Origin: Psychrobacter sp. NG254
GTDB taxonomy: Bacteria; Pseudomonadota; Gammaproteobacteria; Pseudomonadales; Moraxellaceae
DNA: 64,000 bases
Assembly: GCF_015277735.1 (NCBI RefSeq)
Contig: NZ_JADHDA010000002.1
Location: forward strand, 496,001 to 560,000
Direction: 5' to 3'
Shown: piece after piece, positions 17,313 to 26,853 of the stretch
Position numbering within the stretch: position 1 is the first letter of the stretch
Layout: the number at the start of each line of letters is the position of its first letter
Notes under the pieces: model-generated
The model's database searches: none
Seen by the model: only the letters and a program-made list of their open reading frames with translations
Told to the model about the DNA's origin: nothing
Program-made: the position numbers and the translations under genes

Positions 17313-18614
17313 CTATGCACGGGTTTCGCCATGACCATAGACGATCCATTTTTGCGACGTCAGGCCTTCGAGTCCGACAGGGCCGCGCGCATGGATTTTA
17401 TCAGTCGAGATACCAATCTCAGCACCAAGCCCGTATTCAAAGCCATCTGCAAAGCGGCTAGAGGCGTTAATCATCACGCTGGCTGAATCTACTTCACGGA
17501 TGAAGCGTTGCGACTTGGTATAGTTATCAGTGATGATGACATCGGTATGATGGCTGCCGTGCGTATTGATATGCTCAATGGCTTCGTCAATACCTGAGAC
17601 GGTTTTTACCGCTAGGATAGGCGCAAGATATTCGGTATCCCAATCTTCAGCCGTGGCAGCGGATAGATGCCCTTTAAGTGCAGCATTGTCATTTAGAATG
17701 GCTTGTGATTTGTCATCAAGACGCAGCTGCATTGCATCATCAGCAGCGATGATGGCTTCGGCAATTTTAGGTAGTAGCTCATTAGCGACTGCTTCATCGA
17801 CCAGTAAGGTCTCCATGGTATTACATGTACCGTAGCGATGAGTCTTGGCATTGACGCTGACTTTGATCGCAATCTCAGGATCAGCATCGCTATCAATAAA
17901 GGTATGGCAATTGCCGTCTAGATGCTTGATCACAGGGACTTTGGCATCGTTACTGATACGAGCAATCAGACCTTTACCGCCACGTGGCACGATGACATCG
18001 ACGTATTCAGTCATGGTAATCAGCTCACCAACAGCAGCGCGATCGGTCGTCTGTAGCACTTGTACACTATGCTCAGATAGGTCGGTATGGCTGAGACCTT
18101 TGATGATGCACTTAGCAATCGCTTGGTTAGACTCAAATGCTTCAGAACCACCGCGCAAGATAATCGCGTTGCCTGATTTTAGCGCCAGTGATGCGGCCTC
18201 TAACGTCACGTTAGGACGCGACTCATAAATCATACCAACCACACCAAGTGGCACACGCATCTTGCCCAAATGAATACCTGATGGCTGATAGGTCATATCA
18301 GTAACTTCACCGATTGGATCAGGGAGACCTGCGACATCTTTAAGACCTTGTAGCATACCGTTAAATCGCGCTTCGTTTAGCTCTAAGCGATCAAGTAGGG
18401 CGCTATCGAGATTGTTTTTTTGACCATTATCCATATCAATCTTGTTGGCAGCTAGAATGTCTTGCTTAGCATCGACCAGCTCATCATGAATCGCCATGAG
18501 CGCAGCGTTTTTATCGCCAGTATTGGCAGCAGCAAGTGCACGAGAAGCGGCTCGAGCTTGCTTACCAACAGATTGCATATAGGTGGCGATATCGGTCGTA
18601 TTTGATTGACTCAT
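17313..18614 (-). CDS. proA: Gamma-glutamyl phosphate reductase
   Basis: Second step of proline synthesis: reduces gamma-glutamyl phosphate with NADPH to glutamate semialdehyde in the cytosol. At 433 residues it is slightly longer than E. coli ProA (417). The catalytic cysteine lies in [34 protein letters not shown] and the C-terminal [17 protein letters not shown] are typical. The ATG has AAGGAAA upstream. proB is not adjacent, unlike the common proBA operon, so the gene is probably transcribed alone. Confidence 0.96.
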   Translation of the reverse strand: MSQSNTTDIATYMQSVGKQARAASRALAAANTGDKNAALMAIHDELVDAKQDILAANKIDMDNGQKNNLDSALLDRLELNEARFNGMLQGLKDVAGLPDPIGEVTDMTYQPSGIHLGKMRVPLGVVGMIYESRPNVTLEAASLALKSGNAIILRGGSEAFESNQAIAKCIIKGLSHTDLSEHSVQVLQTTDRAAVGELITMTEYVDVIVPRGGKGLIARISNDAKVPVIKHLDGNCHTFIDSDADPEIAIKVSVNAKTHRYGTCNTMETLLVDEAVANELLPKIAEAIIAADDAMQLRLDDKSQAILNDNAALKGHLSAATAEDWDTEYLAPILAVKTVSGIDEAIEHINTHGSHHTDVIITDNYTKSQRFIREVDSASVMINASSRFADGFEYGLGAEIGISTDKIHARGPVGLEGLTSQKWIVYGHGETRA

Positions 18615-19070
18615 AAATTATTTTCCTTATGTTATATGGATTTTATATAAATAAAAGCGCCCAAAAAGGCGAAAATTTAGCAAAAATAGCAGTTTTTAAT
18701 GCCTACTTAAATAGCGATAGGGCATTACGCTATTTAACATAGAGCAGATTGAGTCGATAGTAAAGATGATTTTGTGAACAGATTCCGCCCTGTCATAGGT
18801 TTATAAAGATTTATTTGAGACGGTTTAGTGATTCTTCATGAGCAAGTTTGCCAAGTTTAATTAGGAGATTGACAGAAGCTTTGAGCGTAAGGCGAGAGGT
18901 TTTTGATATAGACACGATAAACAAAGCACACGGTTTTTACGTGCCTTCAACAGAACTGCGCTGTAACTACTAAGGTAGCTGTAGGACATCCTCAGTATAG
19001 TAGGCATTAGTAAGGCGACGCTATCAACAGATAGCAATGAACCATCCTATGACGAATAATGGAGAATGAC
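18615..19070. other. Intergenic region proA / acidic lipoprotein
   Basis: About 455 bases between divergent genes. A 10-bp hairpin with an 11-base loop (18707-18716 with 18728-18737, TTAAATAGCG arm) lies near the expected proA promoter. No clear sigma-70 box pair, ORF or repeat copy was seen. Confidence 0.45.
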
Positions 19071-19376
19071 ATGGCTACTAAAAACACGACTTACAAAAAC
19101 TGGCTAACCGTTGGTCTTGTCGCAGCAGCGCTAACCTTAAGTGCCTGCGGCAAAAAAGATGAGACACCAATGGAGGCTGAGACTGACACAACCGTCGATG
19201 CACAAACGAGCGTTGAAGAAAATGCAACGGCGACCAGCTCCGATGATGTTGCTGTGGCCAGTGCTGATGATGAGGGTATGGACGTTACCAATAACGATGA
19301 TGTGGCAGTGGCGACAGCAGATGATGCAGAAGTCATGGATGGTACAGGGGATTCAGAGCACGTTTCGACCTATTAA
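19071..19376 (+). CDS. Small acidic lipoprotein of unknown function
   Basis: A 101-residue lipoprotein. The signal peptide (MATKNTTYKNW then hydrophobic stretch) ends in the lipobox LSAC near residue 26, followed by GKKD. The mature part is strongly acidic and low in complexity, with an internal repeat DDVAVASADDEGMD / DDVAVATADDAEVMD. No known domain is recognised. The start is taken at 19071 because GGAG lies 8 bases before it; the ATG at 19059 has no ribosome site. The Asp after the lipidated Cys is at +4, so inner-membrane retention (Asp at +2) is not predicted. A terminator follows about 95 bases downstream. Confidence 0.75.
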   Translation: MATKNTTYKNWLTVGLVAAALTLSACGKKDETPMEAETDTTVDAQTSVEENATATSSDDVAVASADDEGMDVTNNDDVAVATADDAEVMDGTGDSEHVSTY

Positions 19377-19471
19377 TTGCTGCCAGCACTAGGCATGTCA
19401 GCAGTTACTGGTAAATGGTCGACTTAGACTCATCAGATAAAACCACGTCTAGTGCGCTAAAGTGATAAAAT

Positions 19472-19508
19472 AAAGCCCAGAGCGATAAACGCAGTCTGGG
19501 CTTTTTTA
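19472..19508 (+). terminator. Intrinsic terminator after the acidic lipoprotein gene
   Basis: AAAGCCCAGA pairs with TCTGGGCTTT around a 13-base loop, then a T-run. The remaining bases to 19743 include a 7-bp hairpin at 19512-19530 and no gene; the ABC importer promoter must be here. Confidence 0.88.
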
Positions 19509-19743
19509 GGTCGACTATTTATAATAGTCGCTTATAAAATATCTATCATTAGTTAGTAGTGACTAACTGACTGGTTAAACACAAGATTTGCCTTTTTGCT
19601 GTGTAATAAGAGACAATACGGCATTTTTCTCTTTGCCGCCTCAGGCATCGCATTATCACGATAGTGCTACTGACACTATATATACGGCTCTTATTTATTT
19701 TTATTCGTGTATTCACTCATATTTATTGGAAGTCTGCTGAACC

Positions 19744-20541
19744 ATGCTTGATACTGCAAAAACTCCGACTCGGCCTATCGCCCTAGACTTACAAGACATC
19801 CATAAAAGCTATGGCTCATTAGACGTGCTAAAAGGTGTGTCACTCACCGCCTATGATGGCGATGTTATCTCTATTTTGGGTTCATCTGGCTCAGGCAAAT
19901 CGACGTTGCTGCGCTGTATTAACTTGCTCGAAAACCCAAATCAAGGTCGCATTCTCATTGGCAATGAAGAGCTAATGCTAAAGCCTAATAAATCAGGTGA
20001 GCTGCAGGCTGTAGATGTAAAACAATTAGAGAGCTTGCGTGCTCGCGTGGGGTTTGTTTTTCAAAACTTTAATTTGTGGCCGCACAAAACTATTTTGCAA
20101 AACATCATCGAAGGACCGACGCAGGTTCTCAAGATTAAAAAAGCCCAAGCGATTAGTGATGCAGAGAAACTACTCGATAAAGTGGGTCTTCTTGACAAAA
20201 AAGATGCTTATCCTGCGAACCTATCTGGTGGCCAGCGTCAGCGTGTGGCGATTGCCCGTGCATTAGCAATGCAGCCGCGAGTCTTGTTATTTGATGAGCC
20301 CACGTCTGCGCTAGATCCTGAATTGGTCAATGAAGTGCTTGCTGTCATGCGCGAGCTGGCAGAAGAGGGACGTACGATGCTTATCGTTACCCATGAAATG
20401 CGCTTTGCCCGTGAAGTCTCCAGCAAAGTGGTTTTTTTACATCAAGGAGTTGTTGAAGAGATAGGCACGCCTGAGCAAGTATTTGACAATCCTACCTCTG
20501 AACGTGTCAAAGACTTTATGGCATCGCATCGCCCGACCTAA
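19744..20541 (+). CDS. Polar/basic amino-acid ABC importer, ATP-binding subunit
   Basis: Cytosolic ATPase (265 residues) that powers the importer whose binding proteins and permeases follow. Walker A is GSSGSGKST, the Q-loop lies in [13 protein letters not shown], the signature is [15 protein letters not shown] and Walker B is [12 protein letters not shown]. The length and FNLWPH segment place it in the HisP/ArtP/GltL group (PAAT family). It is separated from the first binding-protein gene by 408 bases that include a strong hairpin, so expression of the ATPase may be set apart from that of the binding proteins. Substrate is judged from the group as a basic or polar amino acid only. Confidence 0.93.
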   Translation: MLDTAKTPTRPIALDLQDIHKSYGSLDVLKGVSLTAYDGDVISILGSSGSGKSTLLRCINLLENPNQGRILIGNEELMLKPNKSGELQAVDVKQLESLRARVGFVFQNFNLWPHKTILQNIIEGPTQVLKIKKAQAISDAEKLLDKVGLLDKKDAYPANLSGGQRQRVAIARALAMQPRVLLFDEPTSALDPELVNEVLAVMRELAEEGRTMLIVTHEMRFAREVSSKVVFLHQGVVEEIGTPEQVFDNPTSERVKDFMASHRPT

Positions 20542-20564
20542 TATGACATTCGTTATTCCTTAAT

Positions 20565-20597
20565 CTGTATGGTGGCAAAGCGTTTGCCGCCATACAG
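20565..20597. repeat. 15-bp hairpin without T-run after the ABC ATPase
   Basis: CTGTATGGTGGCAAA and TTTGCCGCCATACAG form a 15-bp stem (one G-U) with a 3-base loop, 24 bases after the stop. There is no T-run on the plus strand, so it could protect the mRNA 3' end or weaken read-through. The rest of the gap to 20949 holds no gene that I see. Confidence 0.6.
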
Positions 20598-20949
20598 ACC
20601 TTACCAAGCTCAAACTCAAATCCAATTCAAAATACAGCATCTGCTAATATCTAGTAACGGCTGATTCCTGACAGAACCATATTATAAGTAGTATAAAAAT
20701 CACCTTATCGTAACTATTGTTGGCTATTTATTGCTTGATGATATCTGTGAGTATGCAAAACGTTTGTTTTTGATATTTTAGTCAGGTATTATCAAAAGGT
20801 TTATAGGTGGTCAATATTAGCGACTGCCTATATATTTTGCTATCTATATTGCTTGTCTGGCAGGGACGTCAGAGAACAAAGTATCAGAACCCTAAGTCAG
20901 AAAATCCTATCAAAACTTATGTCAAAACCCATCAGAATTTAAGGAACGT

Positions 20950-21750
20950 ATGATGTCGAATTCTCGCCTACTTTGGTCGTCGATGACCATGACCGCTGCA
21001 TTAATGCTGAGCGCCTGTAGTCAACCTGCCGATGAAGCCACCGATGCCAACGCTGACACAGCTGCTGCAGAAACGACTGGCAAAACCATTCGTATTGCAA
21101 CCGAAGGCGCTTACCCTCCATTCAACTACACCAACGCTGATGGCAGCTTGGCAGGTTTTGATATCGATGTTGCCAATGCCTTGTGTGACCAGATGCAAGC
21201 CAAGTGTGAAATCGTCGCTCAGGATTGGGATGGTATTATCCCAGGACTATTGGCACAAAAATATGATGCGGTAATAGCCGGCATGTCTATCACGACGGAA
21301 CGTCAAGAAAAAGTTGATTTCAGCGAACCGTACTTTGCCAATACCATGGTATGGCTCACCAGTAATGATGGTGGCTTTGATCCTATGGCGATCAGCAACG
21401 TCACGCTAGGCGGTCAACGCTCTACGACGCCAGGTGCTTATCTGCAAGATAACTACGAAGGCAAAGAAGGCAACACCGTTCAATTGTATGACAACTATGA
21501 CAACGCTTATTTAGACCTAAAGTCTGGTCGTAGCAATGCGGTTTTGGCTGAAAAAGTATCTGCCAAATCATGGTTAGCCGACAATAAAGAAGGCTTTGGC
21601 GTTGTTGGTGATGAGATTGATAACGATGACAATATTGCTATCGCTGTGCGTAAAGGTGACTCACTCAAAGCAGATTTTGATAAAGCATTGAGCGAAATCC
21701 GTAATAACGGTGAGCTTGCACGCCTTGAGCAGAAAAACTTTGGTGAATAA
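20950..21750 (+). CDS. Amino-acid binding lipoprotein 1 of the ABC importer
   Basis: A 266-residue periplasmic binding protein of family 3, anchored by a lipid: signal MMSNSRLLWSS followed by the lipobox LSAC. The ligand-binding start RIATEGAYPPFNYTNADG and QDWDGIIPGLLAQKYDAV are typical of HisJ/ArtJ-type proteins that bind arginine, lysine, histidine or ornithine. It is the first of three tandem paralogues, with AAGGAACGT before the start. It lies 100 bases upstream of the second. It would deliver substrate to the permeases at 24.2-25.7 kb. Confidence 0.92.
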   Translation: MMSNSRLLWSSMTMTAALMLSACSQPADEATDANADTAAAETTGKTIRIATEGAYPPFNYTNADGSLAGFDIDVANALCDQMQAKCEIVAQDWDGIIPGLLAQKYDAVIAGMSITTERQEKVDFSEPYFANTMVWLTSNDGGFDPMAISNVTLGGQRSTTPGAYLQDNYEGKEGNTVQLYDNYDNAYLDLKSGRSNAVLAEKVSAKSWLADNKEGFGVVGDEIDNDDNIAIAVRKGDSLKADFDKALSEIRNNGELARLEQKNFGE

Positions 21751-21850
21751 GTCTTAAGGATTGAGCTGAGCTTATGAGTCGTATTCATAAGCTGGCTTAG
21801 TAATTGGCAAATGACGACACGGTTGATAAACATATTAAGGAATAACCCGT

Positions 21851-22741
21851 ATGACAATTTCAATGACATCATCAATGAGCAAAAAAGCATTGTGGCTAGC
21901 GCCGCTTAGTGCAGCAATACTCATGCTGGCAGGTTGTAGCAACAGCTCAGAACCAGCAGAAAATGCTGCCGCGGATACAGCGACCGAAGCCGAAGCGCCA
22001 TTGAACATAAAAATCGCAACAGAATCAAGCTATAAGCCTTTTAGTTATACCGATGCTGATGGCAAATTGATTGGCTATGAGATCGAGCTGGTTGATGCTC
22101 TATGTGCCCAAATGAAAGCCAAATGTGAAGTCATCTCTCAAGACTGGGATGGTTTGATTCCAGGTCTAAATGCCCAAAAATTCGATGCGACCATTGCTGG
22201 TATGTCTATCACGCCTGAGCGTAAAGAAGTGGTTGATTTCAGTGACCCGTATTTCCATAGCGGTATCATCTTGATCGGTAAAAAAGGCGATGATTTAAGC
22301 GTTGAGTCGCTAAAAGGTCTACCAGTCGCGTCACAGCGCTCAACCGTGGCGTCGCAGTATCTACAAGACGAGCATGCAGATGCTGATATCAAGCTATATG
22401 ACACCCAAGACAACGCTTATCTAGATCTGACTTCAGGTCGAGTACGCGGCATGATGTCTGATAAAGTAACCGGTATCGACTGGCTAAAAACAGACGCTGG
22501 TAAAGACTATGAAGTCAAAGGTCAAGAAATCAGTACCGATGATGATGCGATGGGTATAGCATTCCGCAAGGGCGATCCATTAGTCGCAAAATTCAATGCG
22601 GCATTGGCTGAGCTAAAAGATAATGGCACCTATGATCAAATCACGGGCAGCTATTTCGGTACCAGCTCAACCGCTGCTGCAAGTAAAGCGGTCGTTAATG
22701 ATGCCACCGACGTTGCTACAGAAGAAGCGCCAGCTAACTAA
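21851..22741 (+). CDS. Amino-acid binding lipoprotein 2 of the ABC importer
   Basis: A 296-residue paralogue of its neighbours. The signal ends in the lipobox LAGC, followed by an Ala/Glu-rich linker. The binding fold starts KIATESSYKPFSYTDADG, where Ser-Tyr-Lys replaces the Ala-Tyr-Pro/Ala of paralogues 1 and 3, so its ligand may differ. QDWDGLIPGLNAQKFDAT is shared. The C-terminus carries an extra ~25-residue Ala/Thr-rich tail (TAAASKAVVND) not needed for the fold. AAGGAATA lies upstream of the ATG. Same operon direction as the paralogues. Confidence 0.92.
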   Translation: MTISMTSSMSKKALWLAPLSAAILMLAGCSNSSEPAENAAADTATEAEAPLNIKIATESSYKPFSYTDADGKLIGYEIELVDALCAQMKAKCEVISQDWDGLIPGLNAQKFDATIAGMSITPERKEVVDFSDPYFHSGIILIGKKGDDLSVESLKGLPVASQRSTVASQYLQDEHADADIKLYDTQDNAYLDLTSGRVRGMMSDKVTGIDWLKTDAGKDYEVKGQEISTDDDAMGIAFRKGDPLVAKFNAALAELKDNGTYDQITGSYFGTSSTAAASKAVVNDATDVATEEAPAN

Positions 22742-22829
22742 TATGTGTTTTAGCGAGTTGACTGTTGACTCGCTAAAAATGCTATACATCAAAAATTGCT
22801 GTTTACTAAAGAAAAACTCAAGGATGACT

Positions 22830-23759
22830 ATGAGCAACCATTGTGCCCCAGCCTCTGCCATGACTGGCAAATCTGTTATTCATGCGATAACGGCCAGTCG
22901 TCTTTCTATGCCGTTACTCGCACTGGCGACGGCCTTTGCCATCGTTGGCTGTAGTAATGGTTCAGACAGCGCAGCTGATACCAACCCTGAGGCCACTGAA
23001 GCAGCGGCAACGAAGGATAAGGTATTACGCATCGGCACGGAAGGAGCATACGCCCCTTTCAACTATACCAATGCTGATGGGACACTGGGTGGCTTTGATA
23101 TCGAGATAGCAAATGCCATCTGTGCAGATATGCAAGTGACTTGTGAAATCATGGCACAAGACTGGGACGGTATCATTCCTGGTCTAAAAGCAGGCAAGTA
23201 CGATGCGATTGTGGCAGCGATGTCCGTCACGCCGGAGCGTGCAGAGCAGGTCAGCTTTACCGATCCGTATTTTAGTAATACTTTGGTTTTCTTAGCCAAA
23301 AAAGACAGCAGTTTTGATCCTAGTAAGAGTGGCGACATCGACTCTCACTCTATTGCCGCACAGCGTTCGACCATTTCCTCACAGTGGTTTGAAGACACTT
23401 ACCCAAAAGCCGATATGAAGCTTTATGACACGCTAAGTAATGCGTTTTTGGATCTTGGGTCAAACCGCGTCGATGCGATGGTATCTGATAAATTGCCTGC
23501 AATAGAGTGGCTCAGCTCACCTGCTGGTAGTAAGTATGCGCTCAAAGGTGAAGAGATTGATATCAATGATAATTTTGCGATTGCCGTCCGTCCGGGTGAT
23601 GAGTTACAAGCAAAAATCAATCAATCTTTAGCCAATATCAAAGCCAACGGTACTTACGATAAAATCAATCAAAAGTACTTTGCGGTGCCAGCCTCTGCAA
23701 CAAGCACGGTCAGTGCCGAAACCACTGAGCAACCTGTGGCAGAAGAGGCCAGTCAGTAA
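22830..23759 (+). CDS. Amino-acid binding lipoprotein 3 of the ABC importer
   Basis: A 309-residue paralogue. The frame is open back to 22623, but the start is at 22830 (or 22824) because AAGGA lies just before it and a signal peptide ending in the lipobox IVGC follows. The binding fold begins RIGTEGAYAPFNYTNADG, close to paralogue 1, with QDWDGIIPGLKAGKYDAI. It also has a ~20-residue polar tail. An intrinsic terminator about 90 bases downstream closes the binding-protein block, so the permease genes need read-through or their own promoter. Confidence 0.92.
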   Translation: MSNHCAPASAMTGKSVIHAITASRLSMPLLALATAFAIVGCSNGSDSAADTNPEATEAAATKDKVLRIGTEGAYAPFNYTNADGTLGGFDIEIANAICADMQVTCEIMAQDWDGIIPGLKAGKYDAIVAAMSVTPERAEQVSFTDPYFSNTLVFLAKKDSSFDPSKSGDIDSHSIAAQRSTISSQWFEDTYPKADMKLYDTLSNAFLDLGSNRVDAMVSDKLPAIEWLSSPAGSKYALKGEEIDINDNFAIAVRPGDELQAKINQSLANIKANGTYDKINQKYFAVPASATSTVSAETTEQPVAEEASQ

Positions 23760-23846
23760 TTAACATGCGTCAAACACTTTGGCTGTGATAGCTAATTTGT
23801 GACAGCCTAGTTGCTATAGTTCAGTTGTCATGAACAAGTGGTGAAT

Positions 23847-23883
23847 AAAAAAAGACATCGTCATCATGGCGGTGTCTTTTTTA
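23847..23883 (+). terminator. Intrinsic terminator after the third binding protein
   Basis: AAAAAGACATCG pairs with CGGTGTCTTTTT (one G-U) around a 9-base loop, then T-run. The following gap 23884-24224 shows no supported gene; it should hold a permease promoter. Confidence 0.85.
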
Positions 23884-24224
23884 TTTTGCCATTGAATCAT
23901 AATGTGATGGTCGGTAGCGACTGTCAATTTTGCTTAAATTTAGTTTGGTTATCTTATATCTACAGAGATATGTGTCTATTTAGGCACGGCTTTTACGCGT
24001 CAGTATTAACATCACGGCGAGTGAATATGATAAAATCAGCGCTCATTTCTACTGTGTCAACTATCGCAGCAATAATCGTATTTTTCTGACGTCATTATTT
24101 TGACGCTGACCATCTCTATTGATGTGATAAAAAATACGGTGTTTGGCTGCGTTCAGCTATTGATGCTGATTCTTTTAACTCATATTTTGCAAATTGCTAA
24201 TATAAAGAGACTGAGTGGATAATC

Positions 24225-24959
24225 GTGTTTGACTTACAAGGATTTGGCGCGCTTTTATTGAGCGGCGCTACCGTCACTATACAGCTTGCCGTGACCAGTT
24301 TAATTATTGGTCTGGCCTTAGGCTTGCTCGGCGCAACTGCAAAGATGTCAAATGTCTGGTTGCTGCGTAAGCTTGCGACTGTCTATACTGCGACGATGCG
24401 CGGTATCCCTGAGCTGTTATTGGTGCTCTTTATTTATTATGGCGGCTCTATCTTATTGATGAGCATCCTCAAAAAGTTTGGCTATAACGACTATGTCGAG
24501 ATTAGCGCTTTTTGGGGCGGTGTGATGGCATTGTCTATTGCTTTTGGTGCCTATGCGACTGAGATTTTTCGCATGTCCATTCAAGAGATTCCAATAGGGC
24601 AGCGAGAAGCGGCGCAAGCGATAGGCATGCGTCCTTTTCAGACGTTTTATCGCATCACTTTGCCGCAAGTATGGCAGATTGCCCTACCTGGTTTGGGTAA
24701 CTTGTTTTTGGTGTTGCTCAAAGATACCGCATTGGTATCGGTTGTGGGTCTCAAAGACATTATGTATCAGTCATCACGTGCCGCGCAGTCAACACAGCAG
24801 CCGTTCACCTTTTATATGGCAGCAGCGATTATTTATTTGGGTCTGACCATGTTAATTACGGGCTTTATGATGTGGCTTGAGTGGCGCGCCAATCCTGCGG
24901 CCCGCTATGCCAAAAAGCTGAGCCGTCAATCAACGCATCGTCAATCGACCATAGGATAG
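24225..24959 (+). CDS. Amino-acid ABC importer permease, HisQ-like
   Basis: A 244-residue inner-membrane permease with about five helices. The EAA loop that docks on the ATPase reads GQREAAQAIGMRPFQTFYRITLP near residues 125-147; quoted parts GQREAAQAIGM and ITLPQVWQIALPGLGN are typical of HisQ/ArtQ. The start is GTG, preceded by GAGTGGAT. It forms a heterodimer with the next gene product, 12 bases downstream. The gap before it is 465 bases with a terminator, so it likely has its own promoter. Confidence 0.92.
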   Translation: MFDLQGFGALLLSGATVTIQLAVTSLIIGLALGLLGATAKMSNVWLLRKLATVYTATMRGIPELLLVLFIYYGGSILLMSILKKFGYNDYVEISAFWGGVMALSIAFGAYATEIFRMSIQEIPIGQREAAQAIGMRPFQTFYRITLPQVWQIALPGLGNLFLVLLKDTALVSVVGLKDIMYQSSRAAQSTQQPFTFYMAAAIIYLGLTMLITGFMMWLEWRANPAARYAKKLSRQSTHRQSTIG

Positions 24960-24971
24960 AGGAGAGATACT

Positions 24972-25697
24972 ATGGATTGGAATTGGCAGGTCATTTTTGA
25001 TCATATACCTGATTTACTAGGCGGTGCAGTATTGACCGTGCAGCTAGTCGTTATCTCAGGGATTATCGGGTTGCTTTTCGGATTGGTTTTAGCACTGCTA
25101 CGGCTGTCAAAGAATTGGGTCGTTCAGATCATCCCGTTTTTATATATTTTCTTTTTTCGCGGTACACCGCTACTGGTACAGATATTCCTTATCTATTACG
25201 GTCTTGGCCAGTTCGAGGCTGTACGTGATTCGTTTTTATGGGAGCCCGTACTCAGTCAAGCATACTGGTGTGCGATTATCGCCTTTACGCTCAATACCAG
25301 TGCGTACTTGGCAGAGATTATACGCGGTGCGATTCAGACGATTCCAGTCGGTGAACTTGAAGCGGCCGATGCGCTTGGTATGTCAAAGTGGCAAAAACTG
25401 ACACGTGTTACCTTACCGCGTGCCTTTGGTATCGTGGTTCCCGCTTATAGCAACGAAGTCATCTTTATGCTAAAGGGCAGTGCGCTGGCCTCGACCATTG
25501 CGTTGATGGATATCACAGGCGTCGCTCGTACGATCAGTGCGCGTACCTATACCTTGATGGAGCTATTCTTTGCAGCCGGTATCGTCTATCTACTGCTGTC
25601 ATGGGTAATCTTGTTTAGTTTTAGAATGTTTGAAAAACGCATGAACCGTCACGCCAGTTATGTGCCACCAGATGTGGTGACCAACACGATTCCATAG
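24972..25697 (+). CDS. Amino-acid ABC importer permease, HisM-like
   Basis: A 241-residue permease and partner of the previous one. The ATPase-docking loop is GELEAADALGMSKWQK, followed by VTLPRAFGIVVPAYSNE. The early segment FFRGTPLLVQIFLIYYG is characteristic of HisM/ArtM. About five membrane helices. GGAGAG lies 8 bases before the ATG. No terminator is obvious directly after it; the FAH-family gene begins 205 bases downstream. Confidence 0.92.
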   Translation: MDWNWQVIFDHIPDLLGGAVLTVQLVVISGIIGLLFGLVLALLRLSKNWVVQIIPFLYIFFFRGTPLLVQIFLIYYGLGQFEAVRDSFLWEPVLSQAYWCAIIAFTLNTSAYLAEIIRGAIQTIPVGELEAADALGMSKWQKLTRVTLPRAFGIVVPAYSNEVIFMLKGSALASTIALMDITGVARTISARTYTLMELFFAAGIVYLLLSWVILFSFRMFEKRMNRHASYVPPDVVTNTIP

Positions 25698-25902
25698 TTA
25701 GTAGTTAAGATTATAATTAGCAATGAAAAATCGGCACAACATGCAATAAAGTACGGATTGCTGATAATATAAATATAGTTAGGTTCAGATAATTTCGATA
25801 CAAGAAAACCGAGTGCAAGCGATACATTAGTATGGTTAGCGAGGATGACGATGTAGCGGATTTATATGGATTTGACTATATCACTTACAGGGAGAGTCTA
25901 GT

Positions 25903-26619
25903 ATGAGCCAATCACCACATCAGTCATTAGCGAATGCCATCGCTGCTGGTGTCAATGCAGAACAGAGCGTTGACAACCATAATGAGCGCTTGCGAGCTTC
26001 AATTGGCAAAGTCGTCTGTGTCGGTCGTAACTATGCAGCGCATGCTGCAGAGCTGGGCAATGAAGTGCCATCATCGCCGATATTGTTTATGAAGCCAGCG
26101 TCTTCAGTGGTCTCTATCCGCAGTGATGTAGATCGCCCAAACCCAGAGATATTTGGTGAGACGCACTACGAGGCTGAGCTCTGTATTCAGCTATCATCTG
26201 ATTTATCTATGGCGACGATTGAGCAAGCGCAACAAGCAATTGGCGGTGTGACCTTGGGTCTAGATCTGACCTTGCGTGATCTGCAAAGCACCCTAAAAGA
26301 CAAAGGCCATCCGTGGGAGCGTGCTAAGTGTTTTGATGGGGCTTGTGTGCTTGCTGACTGGGTGGATCCACAAGTATTTGGCAATCTCCAAAACGTATCG
26401 CATCAGTTGACCATCAACAATAAGCTAATGCAAGATGGCGATAGCGCATTGATGTTGTTCCCTGTTTATGAGCTATTGGTCAATATCAGTCATGCTTTTA
26501 GTTTGCAAGCAGGTGATGTGATCATGACTGGCACGCCAAGCGGCGTAGGTATACTGCATGCAGGCGATCAGCTCAAGCTAACATTGGGTGCTCATGAGTG
26601 GCAGTCACAAGTCCGATAG
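25903..26619 (+). CDS. Fumarylacetoacetate-hydrolase family protein
   Basis: A 238-residue metal-dependent hydrolase or decarboxylase of the FAH superfamily, close to YcgM/FAHD1-type acylpyruvases. The core begins at KVVCVGRNYAAHAAELGN (residue ~36); PILFMKPASSV, the metal-site pair in HYEAELCIQL, GLDLTLRDLQ and MTGTPSGVG are all present. An N-terminal stretch of about 33 residues is extra. Likely substrates are acylpyruvates or oxaloacetate; the sequence does not decide. The ATG has GGGAGAG upstream. Terminator follows. Confidence 0.9.
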   Translation: MSQSPHQSLANAIAAGVNAEQSVDNHNERLRASIGKVVCVGRNYAAHAAELGNEVPSSPILFMKPASSVVSIRSDVDRPNPEIFGETHYEAELCIQLSSDLSMATIEQAQQAIGGVTLGLDLTLRDLQSTLKDKGHPWERAKCFDGACVLADWVDPQVFGNLQNVSHQLTINNKLMQDGDSALMLFPVYELLVNISHAFSLQAGDVIMTGTPSGVGILHAGDQLKLTLGAHEWQSQVR

Positions 26620-26661
26620 ACTTTTTGATTCAAACCATCAAGCCATGATATATGCCACTTT

Positions 26662-26698
26662 AAAAATCCCAAGCCATTGTTTGGGATTTTTGTTTTTA
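26662..26698 (+). terminator. Intrinsic terminator after the FAH-family gene
   Basis: AAAAATCCCAA pairs with TTGGGATTTTT around an 8-base loop, followed by more T. Confidence 0.88.
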
Positions 26699-26813
26699 TG
26701 CAGCCATATTTTTTTGGCCTCTTTCTAACTTTTATAAGTCTTTTTAGTTTCCAAACCATTTTATTTTCTCAACCTCATTCTACTTTCATTAGCAAGAGTA
26801 AGCGCAAGAGCAA

Positions 26814-26853
26814 TTGTCATCAGTTTGTCATCTAGCGTTCAGCGTACTGTCAT
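26814..26853 (+). promoter_or_regulatory. Array of PhoB-like half-sites upstream of phoX
   Basis: TTGTCAT at 26814 and TTGTCAT at 26825 are 11 bases apart, the spacing of a Pho box (CTGTCAT repeated every 11). A third half-site CTGTCAT lies at 26847, two periods further, and the intervening register (26836) holds a weak match, CGTTCAG. A -10-like TAGACT at 26864-26869 follows the last half-site by 10 bases, where Pho-box promoters place it. The downstream gene is a PhoX phosphatase, so phosphate-starvation control by PhoB is a strong inference. Confidence 0.78.

Noticed and set aside
22623..22829. Upstream part of the third binding protein's open frame
   Set aside because: It overlaps the end of binding protein 2 in another frame and would bury the signal peptide; the ribosome site lies before 22830.
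24027..24089. 20-codon hydrophobic micro-ORF (MIKSALIST...) before the permease genes
   Set aside because: Only a weak GGCGAG ribosome site and no conservation evidence; could be real but not supportable from sequence alone.
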